A model generated the notes under the pieces. It made no database searches. It worked only from the letters and a program-made list of their open reading frames with translations, and was not told where the DNA came from. A stretch of DNA of 60,000 nt from Owenia fusiformis. Taxonomy: Eukaryota; Annelida; Polychaeta; Sabellida; Oweniidae. Positions 12,301-21,448 of the stretch are shown here, one piece after another. The stretch is taken from assembly GCA_903813345.2 (NCBI GenBank), contig CAIIXF020000005.1, forward strand, positions 23,441,375-23,501,374. Direction: 5' to 3'. Both the position numbers and the translations under genes were made by a program. The stretch's first letter is position 1; every line of letters begins with the position of its first letter.

Positions 12301-15300
12301 ATGAACTACTATAAACAGCAAACAACAAGCAAACAATTACTAACTTTATAACAATAACTTGAGAAAAATAAAATATTATTGTTCAGAATGGATTATTATG
12401 GAACAGAACAACTCTTGGATATATCTTCTTATAGCTATGGCGACAGCTGCCTCATGGAGTATGTATCATCAAGCAACGAGCCTAGCAACCAGCAGCTTGG
12501 CAACAACGACAGCAGTAAAATGGACAATACGATAAAGGAATCAATCAAGGATTGTATCGATTTGGACTTTCTGTATCCACTGCCTGATATGAAAGTGTCT
12601 GACATTGCTGCAGTGTTATTGGATGAGGAGATTGGTAACCGGGATACCACACCTCTCGTATCTACAACTCCAGTTCCATCACCTGAGGCAATTGCTCCCG
12701 ACACATATTCAGATGACACTCATCACTGTGAATATGTCATGGATATCACACCAACTGTGGACTATTATAACCTCACGCCAAGTTTGGATACCACTCTTCA
12801 AGATATCACCCCCACCATCCAGTCCAACATGAATGAAACTCTGTATCAGCAAATGGTAGATGACATCAACAGTACATGTACTAGCGATGTAATCCACACG
12901 GAGCCACAGCAGTGTAACACCATATCCAGCTCTCAGTACTCTGCTGACAACATATTCCACGATGTCACTCCAACTTTGTTCTCCACCGTGAATGACTCCA
13001 TCCTCAGAGACATGGTGAATGATCTCAAAAAGGACTCTATTAGCACCACATCAAGCTTCAACTCACCAATCCCAGAGAAACCCAAACGTAAACAACGCAG
13101 CAATATCTCCAACAGGAAGACTACACTTCATTGTGATTTCTGCGGAAAGAGATTCACGAATAGTGCCAACCTCAAAAACCACATCAGGGTCCACTCTGGT
13201 GAGCGACCATACTCCTGCAACATCTGCCAGAAGACATTCGCCCAGAGTGCCACCCTCAAGACACACGCCAGGACCCACACAGGGGAGAAGCCATTCAGCT
13301 GCGAGTTCTGTCGTCGTGGTTTCAGTGACTACTCCACCTACTCCAAGCATGTCAGGACCCACACTGGTGACAAGCCCTACAAGTGTGACACCTGCCCTGC
13401 TGCTTTCACCCAGTCTGGGAATCTGAACCGACATCAGAAGATTCATCTGAAGGGAAACACTAGGAAGTCCAAGTTCATGCGATAAACAATCAACGTACCA
13501 TAAAACATACACCTGTATTCAGGCTTATATGCAATGGACAGTTTATACAGAGATATAATGCCAAATTCCACATAGTTGCCAAATGTTTAAAAAATCAATA
13601 ATTCTGTGATTTATTGTTTTAGTCTACAAATGCATATACTGTACATGTATATTAAATATATCTGAAATAAATAAACAATGCAATTAAAAAATCTCTATTA
13701 GTTCTCCAATGAGATAACTAGATAACAGTAATGCCAAAGCGTAGCAAATCCCATCGAACATCCATGACTGGTATTTTTACAATGAAGTTTATAGCAAAAA
13801 TCGTAAAATAACACATAAAAAATGCCCACAATTTTCAAAATGGTTCCTCACAAGCCAAATTGTCATCAGAAAGTGTAATATGCTTCTAAGTAGGCACATA
13901 CAAAATTTCAACAAAAATCAGCCATTTTTCAAAATGGCCGCCTACTCCCTAAAGTATCATTAGACAGTGTGCCATGCTTATATTCACATATCACAGGCTG
14001 TCCATCTGTCCCGAAATTTGCGTATTTGTCTCACATTTGCTGGAAAATTTGAAGTCACGCTAGTTTTATTTGCATTTTACCTGATTATTGTGAAACAAAA
14101 ATATTTTTGTAGAAAAACTACAAAAAAGTGATCGCTGATAAAGCAAAAAGACAAATGCCAAAAAAAAAACGAACGCATTTTAGTTTAGACTCTTTATGAG
14201 GATACCATATATGTAACGCATTTTCCTCGAAATATTTCGTATTTGAGTTATTGCCCGGACGGACAGATGGACAGGCGGATGTACGGAAGGACATACGTAT
14301 GGACGGACGAAGGCATTCGCTATATCCCTCCAAACTTTGTTCGATGGGATAATAAGTGAATAATAATCCCAGTTTGGAGAATGTGAGAAAAATTCAAAAT
14401 CTGATCTTTCTAAATAAAAATGATTGCAACAAGGTACATGGTGAATAAAAACATGTCCTTCATGTGGAAAAATGGTCTACATTATTACCAGTTTATGATA
14501 ACTGCAATATTATTATCACAATGGCCTCTCTTAATTAAAGAGAAATATATTCACTTACCATTACCATATGTTTGTCATCAATTGTACCTCTTCCATAGAT
14601 AAACCCATTAATAATATCAGCTGCAAATGGTGGAGCTTCCCATGTTTCATGTGATATGGGCACAACATCTAAATGTGCCATCAGTAGATATGGCGTAAGT
14701 GCACTCTGAGAGCCTTCTATCCGGTATAAGAGACTGTAGTTGGCAACTGTTTCCATGGTAACCAGAGGTGAACCATGAATGGCAGGATATGCTGCAAACA
14801 GAAATTGACATGTATATTTATTCTGTATTATTTTAGGTTAGTTAAGTCGAGGATTTAAGGTGACATTAAATGGAAATAATGTCACTAAAATGGTAGAATG
14901 AGAATGATTTAATTTGCAATAACATTTCCAGCATCAAAGGCTCTTATGTTTGACTAAGTACATACATTGTTCATCAAAGTGTTTCAACCCTGGATAGCAA
15001 GTAGCTAGCCCAGCTGTTGTGGCTTAAGCCTTTATAGCTCAAGAGTAAGATCATCAGACTTTGGATCTAAGGATCCTGGGTTCGATTCCCATATGAGACA
15101 TTGAATTTAGCACTTCTTTCATGTCTGTATCTGGCTTGTCACACTACACGCGTTAGTTAGGGCACGGACCTGAACTCTATGATGCGATAACTTGTATTAT
15201 TGCATCAAGAGTTAAGAACCTGTGTTACACACCCTTATTCTGTTGAGTGTTCGATAACAGCTTCTTGGCCCAGTAGGGTAGGTTACCGAGCTGATGGAAG

Positions 15301-16411
15301 TCTTGAGCCAGCTTAGCTGTGTTCAGTAAGGTGGGGGAGTAACCAGAGAAACTACTAAATGCTTTGAATATGAAGAACCAGAGACTCACACCGGAATAGC
15401 CTAACAATGGTTAAGTCAGATGCCGTTGTCACAAATGGTGAACACAACCGTCGCTTCAACTCTTCAATCACTTGGTCCTCATTTCATTGGACTTTAACGT
15501 CGCCAATTCTGTGCATGTATTAAGGTACAGCTGGAAAGTAACATTTTGGTAAAAAATTCCTATACCAGCACATGTTATTTTCTGGTACAAAATAAAATAT
15601 GAAGACATGTGTCAATTGCCTTGCTTTTTTCAGGAAAGTATCATTACATTGTCTTCTTTAAGAATATCTAGTAGGAGTTCAATGGGAACTCCAGGAAATT
15701 CTGATATTAAACACTTTCTATTTTTCCAAATTTTCTTTCAAAGTTTCCAGACAACACAGGAGCTACCATTGACCTGTTTCCAGGTTTACTAAAAGTAGAC
15801 AGTATAATGATACTTTCCTGAAAAAAGCAAGGAAATACACACATGCCTTCATACTTAATTTTGTACCAGAAAATAACATGTGCAGGTATAGCAATTTTTT
15901 ACCAAAATGTTACTTTCCAGCTGAACCTTAAGCTCTTGTGATAATGTATCATATGAAATCCCAATTATATCAAATTGGGTCACTTAATACATGCACAAAA
16001 TTAGCGACGATAAAGTCCCATGAAACGAAGACCAAGTGATTGAAGAGATGAAGCGACGGTTATGTCCGGCATTTGTGACAACGGTATCTGACTTTACCAT
16101 TGTCGGGCTATTCAGGTGTGAGACTGGAGCAAGTGGTTGAAAATGATGAATAGCTTACAAGATTTGATAAATTCAACATACTGCAGCATAGGTTCTCTGT
16201 TGAAATCATGTTCTTTTCTGGCAATTGTTTCAAATTGTAACGCTTTTCTGAAATTTTCTAAGACATCCCCTTCTGCCTTGATGAAATCTGTGTCTTTTGG
16301 ATCACAGTCAATTACTCCAGGAGGCTTATCTCCAAATGTCAATGTTCTGATGATAATAATGAGGAATAAAATGAGGAAAAATCCTCCCAATAATAATGTT
16401 GTTTTGCCCAT
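3393..16411 (-). CDS. PM20D1: PM20D1-like N-acyl amino acid synthase/hydrolase (M20 family)
   Basis: Coding exons on the minus strand, in transcript order: 16411-16159, 14791-14559, 8281-8195, 6204-6071, 5393-5274, 4862-4646, 4460-4389, 3919-3754, 3622-3393. They sum to 1512 nt (503 aa), have GT-AG borders and matching phases, and human PM20D1 is of almost the same length. An N-terminal hydrophobic segment (about residues 5-21) suggests a signal peptide or signal anchor. The M20 zinc site is complete: HLDVVP (H124, D126), GRGTIDDK (D156), GHDEE (catalytic E190, metal ligand E191), the [10 protein letters not shown] dimerisation-domain motif, and FHGVNE near the C terminus. Known members of the family condense or hydrolyse N-fatty-acyl amino acids, and the vertebrate enzyme is secreted. 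The start is the first ATG in frame. Exon 3 is followed by an array of duplicated exon ends, and intron 2 holds two zinc-finger genes. Confidence 0.9.
6625..7245 (-). pseudogene. Decayed mariner-type transposase fragment (6822-7226)
   Basis: Within PM20D1 intron 3 a minus-strand open stretch at 6822-7226 retains part of the catalytic region of a Tc1/mariner transposase. It shows [16 protein letters not shown], corresponding to the family's HHDNA.AH(T) block around the second catalytic Asp, then [20 protein letters not shown], where intact mariner proteins have a YSPDLAPCDFxLFPxxK-like block. The SPDLAPCD core is altered and the N-terminal two thirds are missing, so it cannot encode an active enzyme. 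No terminal inverted repeats of the source element were identified. A short fragment of family A lies at about 6625-6677. Confidence 0.7.
7620..8194 (-). repeat. Seven 81 bp tandem copies of PM20D1 exon 3 end plus its 5' splice site
   Basis: Immediately downstream (minus strand) of PM20D1 exon 3 lie seven tandem 81 bp units. Each contains the last 66 bp or so of exon 3, encoding [19 protein letters not shown] plus DEE, then the 5' splice site GTAAGG and a short linker encoding VRTLT. The units are nearly identical to one another but differ from exon 3 proper at several bases (exon 3 reads [13 protein letters not shown]). No unit has a polypyrimidine tract or AG acceptor, so units cannot be separate cassette exons. 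Since 81 is a multiple of three and no stop occurs, the frame from exon 3 stays open to a stop at 7520. One unit has GTGAGG as donor, and the last has lost one Glu codon. Confidence 0.9.
8442..8863 (+). mobile_element. Non-autonomous inverted-repeat element, family A copy 2
   Basis: This is a second copy of the element at 575-1014, in the same orientation. It begins near AATAGACAGATGCGAATAG, ends at CTACTCGCATCTGCGTTATT, and shares most of the interior sequence. It lies in PM20D1 intron 2, about 160 bp upstream of exon 3. No coding capacity. Confidence 0.7.
9189..10283 (-). CDS. Intronless four-finger C2H2 zinc-finger protein, copy 1
   Basis: A single-exon gene of 364 aa starting at ATG 10283 ([15 protein letters not shown]). 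The frame extends three codons upstream through a non-ATG codon, so this ATG is the start. The N-terminal 240 residues are acidic and rich in Ser/Thr/Asp, with recurring D(I/V)TPT motifs (about ten residues each, e.g. [15 protein letters not shown]), and resemble a transcription activation region. The C terminus carries four tandem C-x2-C-x12-H-x3-H fingers joined by HSGERPY, HTGEKPF and HTGDKPY linkers, then a basic tail (RKSKFM). A KPKRKQRS stretch before the fingers is a likely nuclear localisation signal. A TATA box lies about 140 bp upstream. The gene sits inside PM20D1 intron 2 on the same strand as its host and is inverted relative to copy 2. I do not recognise an orthologous named gene. 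Confidence 0.88.
   Translation of the reverse strand: MDYYGTEQLLDISSYSYGDSCLMKYVTSSNEPSNQQLGSNDSSKMDNTIKESIKDCIDLDFLYPLPDMKVSDIAAVLLDEEIGNRDTTPLVHTTPVPSPEAISPATYSDDTHHCEYVMDITPTVDYYNLTPSLDTAIQDITPTIQSNMNETLYQQMVDDINSTCTSDVIHTEPHQCDNISNSQCSADNTLQDVNPTIFSTVNDSILRDMVNDLKGDSISTTSSFNSPLPEKPKRKQRSNISNRKTTLHCDFCGKRFTNSANLKNHIRVHSGERPYSCNICQKTFAQSATLKTHARTHTGEKPFSCEFCRRGFSDYSTYSKHVRTHTGDKPYKCDTCPAAFTQSGNLNRHQKIHLKGNTRKSKFM
10420..10427 (-). promoter_or_regulatory. TATA box of zinc-finger copy 1
   Basis: TATATAAA on the minus strand, about 140 bp before the ATG, in a block (CTCCCATGAT..GTATATAAACACTA) that is shared with copy 2. Conservation between the two copies and position support a core promoter. 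Confidence 0.6.
10890..11790. other. Spacer between the two inverted zinc-finger units
   Basis: About 900 bp of AT-rich sequence separates the two arms and shows no coding exon. It contains two copies of a 19-mer, ACCATGGGCTTCCAAGAGA (11425-11443) and ACCATGGGTTATCAAGAGA (11664-11682). A third copy lies in reverse orientation at 9136-9154, inside the 3' UTR of zinc-finger copy 1. Confidence 0.6.
12073..12102. promoter_or_regulatory. Palindrome upstream of zinc-finger copy 2
   Basis: AACCTCTGTTGATGATGATC followed by AACAGAGGTT forms a nearly perfect palindrome about 150 bp upstream of the TATA box. Copy 1 has only a partial version of it (CCTCTGTTGATCATC). A CCAAT word in ACCAATGAAATCATTGAC (about 12137) is conserved in both copies. 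Binding of any factor is inference. Confidence 0.4.
12244..12251 (+). promoter_or_regulatory. TATA box of zinc-finger copy 2
   Basis: TATATAAA lies 144 bp before the ATG of copy 2, in the block conserved with copy 1. A long 5' UTR without an intron is implied. Confidence 0.6.
12388..13485 (+). CDS. Intronless four-finger C2H2 zinc-finger protein, copy 2
   Basis: A single-exon gene of 365 aa, the inverted duplicate of the gene at 9189-10283. The four C2H2 fingers and linkers are identical in protein sequence between the copies, while roughly twenty substitutions lie in the N-terminal half (for example [11 protein letters not shown] versus [11 protein letters not shown], and [19 protein letters not shown] versus [19 protein letters not shown]). 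It ends in one extra residue (Arg). Homology continues upstream through the promoter and downstream, more weakly, through the 3' UTR to an AATAAA-type poly(A) signal near 13663, so the whole transcription unit was duplicated. It lies in PM20D1 intron 2 on the opposite strand to the host. Both copies are intact, and it is not clear which is ancestral. Confidence 0.88.
   Translation: MDYYGTEQLLDISSYSYGDSCLMEYVSSSNEPSNQQLGNNDSSKMDNTIKESIKDCIDLDFLYPLPDMKVSDIAAVLLDEEIGNRDTTPLVSTTPVPSPEAIAPDTYSDDTHHCEYVMDITPTVDYYNLTPSLDTTLQDITPTIQSNMNETLYQQMVDDINSTCTSDVIHTEPQQCNTISSSQYSADNIFHDVTPTLFSTVNDSILRDMVNDLKKDSISTTSSFNSPIPEKPKRKQRSNISNRKTTLHCDFCGKRFTNSANLKNHIRVHSGERPYSCNICQKTFAQSATLKTHARTHTGEKPFSCEFCRRGFSDYSTYSKHVRTHTGDKPYKCDTCPAAFTQSGNLNRHQKIHLKGNTRKSKFMR
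13748..14350. mobile_element. Inverted-repeat element with GGACGGAC tail
   Basis: The termini ATCCCATCGAAC (13748-13759) and GTTCGATGGGAT (14339-14350) bracket about 600 bp that includes repeated AAAATGG(C/T) blocks and, near the right end, a GGACGGACAGATGGACAGG-like simple repeat. Related sequence occurs at about 30110-30230, 41570-42190 and in the 52-54 kb array. No coding capacity. Confidence 0.6.
15031..15104 (+). repeat. tRNA-like SINE head
   Basis: The stretch contains a B-box-like GGTTCGATTCC (about 15080) preceded at normal tRNA spacing by an A-box-like TAGCTCAAGAGTAAGA, and an anticodon-like loop CTTTGGA. The acceptor ends do not pair, so it is not a functional tRNA gene. It is more likely the pol III promoter of a tRNA-derived SINE whose body would continue to about 15230. 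Confidence 0.45.
15390..16122. mobile_element. Foldback element with arms of about 330 bp
   Basis: The segment is a large inverted repeat. ACACCGGAATAGCC at the left mirrors GGGCTATTCAGGTGT at the right, and homology continues inwards through blocks such as CTTGCTTTTTTCAGGAAAG (left, about 15620) and CTTTCCTGAAAAAAGCAAG (right, about 15815). The loop is about 130 bp. It ends only about 37 bp from the 5' splice site of PM20D1 exon 1. No open frame of note. Confidence 0.8.
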
Positions 16412-16970
16412 GGTCTCAAAGGTTAGGTTACATCCGTGTTTACTAAATGTCAAACTTGAAGAAACTGTATGTCTTTATTTCATTTGAATTTAGCATTGTT
16501 CAAATTTTAACTATCGAAAGTAATCAAATAAAAAGATAATTATTTTATTGATATATTTACAAAACAATGTGTCAATTTTTTTCTTTACTGTGATAGTTAG
16601 TGTTGAACTAGTTTTAAATCGTTTTAAAACTAAGTTGCTCATTTGGACTTTTTAAAATGGCGACACCCATGAAAAATATTAGTGGACAGTGAGTTAATCT
16701 TTTGATAATTTTGCTCCGCGCCTGTTGGCTTTAACCATATTAAAGTCCAATTATTAAGATAAACAATATATAAACATCTTCTGAACTCAATCGCTAGCAT
16801 TTTTTGATAGATCACCTTGCTAAAGAAGCGTAATACTTCATAAGTTTAATAATTTCCCAATTATCGCCCACATAGACTTTTTACATATAATAAAATTTAT
16901 GTTTTCCATGAGCTTTTGTTTAGCTTGCTGCTGTAATATCAGGCCCATCTGTATATTTTAGAATATTTCG
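16412..16970. promoter_or_regulatory. Shared promoter region of PM20D1 and THG1L
   Basis: The start codons of PM20D1 (minus) and THG1L (plus) are 559 bp apart, head to head, so both promoters must lie here unless upstream non-coding exons exist. An AAAATGGCGACA word at about 16655 resembles a YY1 initiator site, a frequent feature of housekeeping TATA-less promoters. No TATA box is evident near either start. Regulation is inference. Confidence 0.5.
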
Positions 16971-19900
16971 ATGATTGTTCTTCGACAACGTGTTTGTAAT
17001 TTGGTCTCTAAGCTCTACCCACCTTCACCACTATCTCATCGATCCAAGAAGTTGAAAGCCTCGATGGCACTGAGTCGATTTGAATATGTGAAACAGTTTG
17101 AGACTGATGATCGATGTCTTCCTAATTGCTGGATTGTTGTGCGCATAGATGGAAAGGGATTTCACAGGTATGCCAATGATCCAGTTATCATTACATGAAT
17201 TTACATCTATTTTTACATGTCAGTCCCGTAGTCTATATCCAATAGACTGAATTTCCTGAGAATTCAGTCTATTGATCATTATGTCCCTCCTGTGGGAAAA
17301 ACAGGAAATTTCCTGCAAACTATATCAATTTTAGGAAACTTCACTTCCCAAAAATAAGCATTATAACAATTCAATTAAGTAGTAAGGTACAATTAAATGC
17401 TATAAAAAGTAACACAGCATATTGTCAAATGGAAATAAAGCTAGGGGAAGTAACAAATATGCAAATTAATTTACCCAGTTGGCCATTTTGAATGGCACTT
17501 CCTATGTAAACAAATAATTTTCAATCCCAAATTTTAACATATGTGGGCTATAGTCTGAATATTTTCATTCCAAATTTCAGAAAAATTTCAGACTAGAGGA
17601 TATAGTCTAGTCAGTCCCATGTCAGGATTTGCCAAGGAGGTTGTACTTTTTAAAAATTCTTACTCTTTAAAAGTACCAATTAGTAGATCACAGGATTTTT
17701 TCATTTCATCATATTTTTAAAAACAATATTTCTTCACTCTTCTCTTCACTCTTTGTGCAAAACTGAAAGATGTAGACAATATATGTAATGAGTTATGTGT
17801 TCCTGGAAATAACATGAAACTCCTATCAGGATTGCATAAAATTCCAAACAAACAAACTTACCTTATTTTCAGATTTTCTGATCAACACAATTTTCTGAAA
17901 CCAAATGATGACAGGAGCCTTCACTTGATGAACTGTGCAGCAAAACAAGTGATGACAGAATTCAAGGATATTGTGCTGGCATATGGGCAAAGTGACGAGT
18001 ACAGTTTTGTATTCAAAATCAATACATCAACATACAATAGGAGGTCAAGGTATATAATTTGGATCTGTTTATTAAAACATCTATTATGATTAGGCATAAC
18101 AAATCTGCTCAAATAAATGTTCAGTTCTGCAAGAAAAATGATTACTTCTAGAAACATTAGAAAAATCTGCTGCAACACAGAAAATTAGATTTTTGCATCC
18201 ATTGTTTAAACTATGAAACTCAGTAGACATACAGCAGGAATTCTTATATTAATCAATGTTTAGAGAAATATGACACTAAGGCTAAAGGGATTGTCATCAT
18301 TTTATCTATAATTTATCATGGATCAGCTGTTTTTGGCATCCTTATAGAAATGTGAGAAATGTAGCTTGAAATCTCTAATTTCACCCTCTAAAGTACCCTA
18401 TGTTCTTGAAAGTTGCCTTAAACTAAAACTTAACATGTATTTTGTGCTTGTACAAACTGTTGTTAATGACTCAATCATTTAATTTCAGCAAACTGATGAC
18501 AAATATTTGTAGTTTGTTTGCATCAACATTTGTATTCAACTGGCAGAAATACTTCCATGATGTAAAATTGAAGTACCCACCAGCCTTTGATGGTAGAGTT
18601 GTTCTGTATCCTAGCAACCAGAATCTCTTGGACTATTTAAGCTGGCGTCAAGCTGACTGTGAGTATTGCAGGATGAAACTTTCAAATGACCCATATGTTT
18701 TGAAATTCAAATAGAAAACAACAACAAGCAGCAACAAAAATAACATTCTAAATTTCTATATTTATATAAGTGCAAGAAAATCTGACATTTCATTCGGAAA
18801 AGTTGAGTTACAAGCACATGAGTTTGAAATGGATTTTAAATGCATGAGTGCAATTTACAGTTTTACATCATTAAAGCAGATATGAAATGGTATTTCTAAC
18901 CTAAAGGAATCAATATAATTTTTTGATAAATGTATTTGGACATGTTTTCTCATCAGTAGTGTGAAAATTATTTCCCTCTAACGATCTTTATAGCTGCTAA
19001 TAAGCAATATTCGAATTGGTTTAGACATTATTGGCCCCCACGTGATCTCTCACTGGTCCATTAGATCATGACGTCATTATACCAAAATGTTTTGTTATTT
19101 GTTTACACAACTATCCTATGGTTGCTGTGACGTTGTGATTACTAAGGAACCAATAAACCAAAGCTATATTTTGCATATGACGTTACTAATCACGTGGGGG
19201 CCAATTTGATTGATCGGTCAGTTTTATTTCGTTATCTATGACCGTTAGCAGTTATCTAACATTTATTTTATAATGGCTATCGCAAGAGCTCTACGTTGGG
19301 CTTACAATGGAGAAAACCGCATTTTTGTAGCTGCAAGCTATTTCAGTTGTCCTTTAAGTTACATCTGCAAGTACATATAGCATTGATAAAGCACAATTTG
19401 CCAAACTTGCCAGACTGTAATCCAAAATGAATGAAGTAAACATAAATTGCTTTTTGTTTCAGGTCATATAAACAATATGTACAACACAGTATTTTGGGCA
19501 CTTGTGCAACAAGGGAAACTCACCCCTCAGGCAGCTCAGGAGCGTCTAAAGGTAATATTCTAAATAACATAAATTTAAAATAATCCAAGTAAAAACATTA
19601 CAATTAATGACTGAACCTTTCCCTAAAATAAGGCTTTAAATGTTTCAATCATGTAAAGGAGGGGAAAAATTGTTAGTTTATACCCCTTTTCTCATGTAAA
19701 TCCAGGGTCCCATTGTTAGAATTCTCTGTAGACAGTATCACTATAAAAATGTATGACCAAATGTGGTGAAGAAAGATGGAGTTTATGAGAAACAGACATG
19801 AAAAGCTGTTACTTTTATTCGCTTATTTTAGTATCATCATTCCTTTTTATTTTCAGGGGACTTTAGCAGCAGACAAAAATGAAATCTTATTCCAAGATTA

Positions 19901-20129
19901 TGCAATAAACTATAATGACCTGCCTGAATTCTATCGAAAAGGCACCACTCTCATTCGTGAAAAGAAGGAGGAACAAATAACTCACAAGATACCTCAACAA
20001 GATGGAACTTTTAAAGAAAAAGCAGAACTTAAGATAAAATCAGAATTAGTTGAACTTCATACAGATATTATTGGAAGTTCATTCTGGAATAATCATCCAG
20101 AAATTCTGACACCAAAATTGAAAAGGTAG
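16971..20129 (+). CDS. THG1L: THG1L, tRNA-His guanylyltransferase
   Basis: Five exons: 16971-17167, 17873-18049, 18489-18658, 19463-19551, 19857-20129, total 906 nt (301 aa; the human protein is 298 aa). The enzyme adds a G to the 5' end of tRNA-His by 3'-5' polymerisation, needed for recognition by histidyl-tRNA synthetase. Diagnostic motifs are RIDGKGFHR (residues 58-66, metal ligand D60), [22 protein letters not shown] (D107, E108), [20 protein letters not shown] and [18 protein letters not shown], followed by [12 protein letters not shown]. Residues 1-31 before [13 protein letters not shown] are basic and Ser-rich, which would fit a mitochondrial presequence with a second start at M32 for a cytosolic form. 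Intron 1 contains a possible inverted-repeat element (about 17215-17625). The stop codon is only 28 bp from a hairpin-rich element. Confidence 0.95.
19030..19205. mobile_element. Small inverted-repeat element in THG1L intron 3
   Basis: ATTGGCCCCCACGTGAT (19030-19046) is mirrored exactly by ATCACGTGGGGGCCAAT (19189-19205), with weaker pairing further in (TGACGTCATTA against TAGTAACGTCA). The 176 bp unit looks like a MITE. Each arm carries an E-box CACGTG. Confidence 0.65.
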
Positions 20130-20157
20130 CATCAATTTATGGAGATGTTAAACTGGA

Positions 20158-20425
20158 TTATCCTACACTTAGTGTACTAAATGTATAATAACATTAAAAA
20201 ATAAATTTGATATTTATTGGCAAAATGAATATCCGGAGGATATCGTAACGATATACTCCGGGCGGAGGATATCGTGACGATATACTCCGGAAAACCCAAT
20301 ATGCGGAGGATATTGTGACGATATACTCCGCTTGTTGATTTCCCGCCAAATTGACTCTATTTGGCATGGAATTCATTTTGCAATGATATTATACATTTAG
20401 TACACTCCTTGTAAGTGTAGGATAA
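20158..20425. mobile_element. Hairpin-bearing element in the THG1L 3' UTR
   Basis: Terminal inverted repeats start TTATCCTACACTT (20158) and end AAGTGTAGGATAA (20425), continuing inward as GTACTAAATGTATAAT and ATTATACATTTAGTAC. Inside are three successive copies of a short hairpin of the form GGAGGATATCGTAACGATAT followed by ACTCCG (20234-20260, 20262-20289, 20304-20330). A possible poly(A) signal AATAAA at 20200-20205 lies within the element, so it may supply the THG1L transcript end. Confidence 0.8.
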
Positions 20426-20450
20426 TAAGAACATCCAATGATTTTTTTCA

Positions 20451-20551
20451 GAATATCATTTTAATCTACTTGGTGATATTGATAAATGCACTCATTCGCT
20501 TCGCTCTCTCGTGCAGATATCAATATCACCTCGTAGATAAAAATGATATTC
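20451..20551. repeat. 100 bp foldback hairpin, family H
   Basis: The arms GAATATCATTTTAATCTAC... and ...GTAGATAAAAATGATATTC enclose a loop containing CACTCATTCGCTTCGCTC. The loop matches, in reverse complement, the loop of the hairpin at 2406-2506 at 22 of 25 positions, whereas the arms differ more. Confidence 0.8.
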
Positions 20552-21448
20552 CTCAAAGTCATAGGATATCCTATAAACATTCACTATTTGCTCAGGAAAA
20601 CATTATGCTGATATCCCGGGGCTGATATAGGAAAAAATGTCCCATAGAAATATGATTATGGACAAGTACACCATTGTTTCCTGTTGTGTACACAAGATAT
20701 CAATATCTCTTTGCTATTGGCAGAATATGATCAGAATCATTTAACTCTGTGAAACCAAAGTGGAAAATATGAAACAGTTAAAAAATGTGCAAGCTGTGTA
20801 AATACTATATGCACTTATAACTATTAACGCTTTATAAGAAAATGTATATCAAAGATAATAAATTCATTGTTTCTACTAAGCTTATGTGTTTGGGGTGATC
20901 ATTAGATGGGTAGCCCACCTTGTCCAGAAACATCCTTGAAGCCTATGTAAGGGAAGAACCTTTATTAATGTATTAACTTTTCGGCATGGGTTTTACTAAA
21001 AATATCATTGATTACCTTTGTTAGAATAACAGCAAATTAATTTTATAGATGACACTGTTGAAATTGGTACATGTAGCTGGATCTAGTCTGCTGAAATTCA
21101 AGCCTGTTATAAAATTTAGTTGAAAGTAGTGAACCAAGTTGAAGTCATAGTTATATCGAAGAATAAAACCATATTCATTGGTCAATGCTACTTGAAAATC
21201 CAATGGAACAATTATGGAATATGTCAATCATAAAAAAATCAAAGTTGCGTATGACAAATTTTCGTACAAGTAACAAAAGCCAAATGTTTTCGAATGAGAT
21301 GAGTTGTTTCTTTTCAGAAAGCCAATGCCAGTTTTTTCCTGACATTTCTAGTTTGACATATGGAGCTACCCCTTGAAATATGTGGTTCAATTTCTAGAGT
21401 ATCTGTTCTTTCATAATACACCACTTGTTTCTCATTGGATTGTATTAG
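20552..21448. other. Intergenic stretch, nothing recognised
   Basis: AT-rich sequence between THG1L and the next foldback element. Both strands contain short open frames (for example around 21021-21390) with no domain or splice-supported extension. I see no gene here. Confidence 0.5.

Noticed and set aside
15031-15104. Functional tRNA-Gln gene
   Set aside because: B and A boxes are present but the acceptor stem does not pair and the anticodon stem has a mismatch. A tRNA-derived SINE is more likely.
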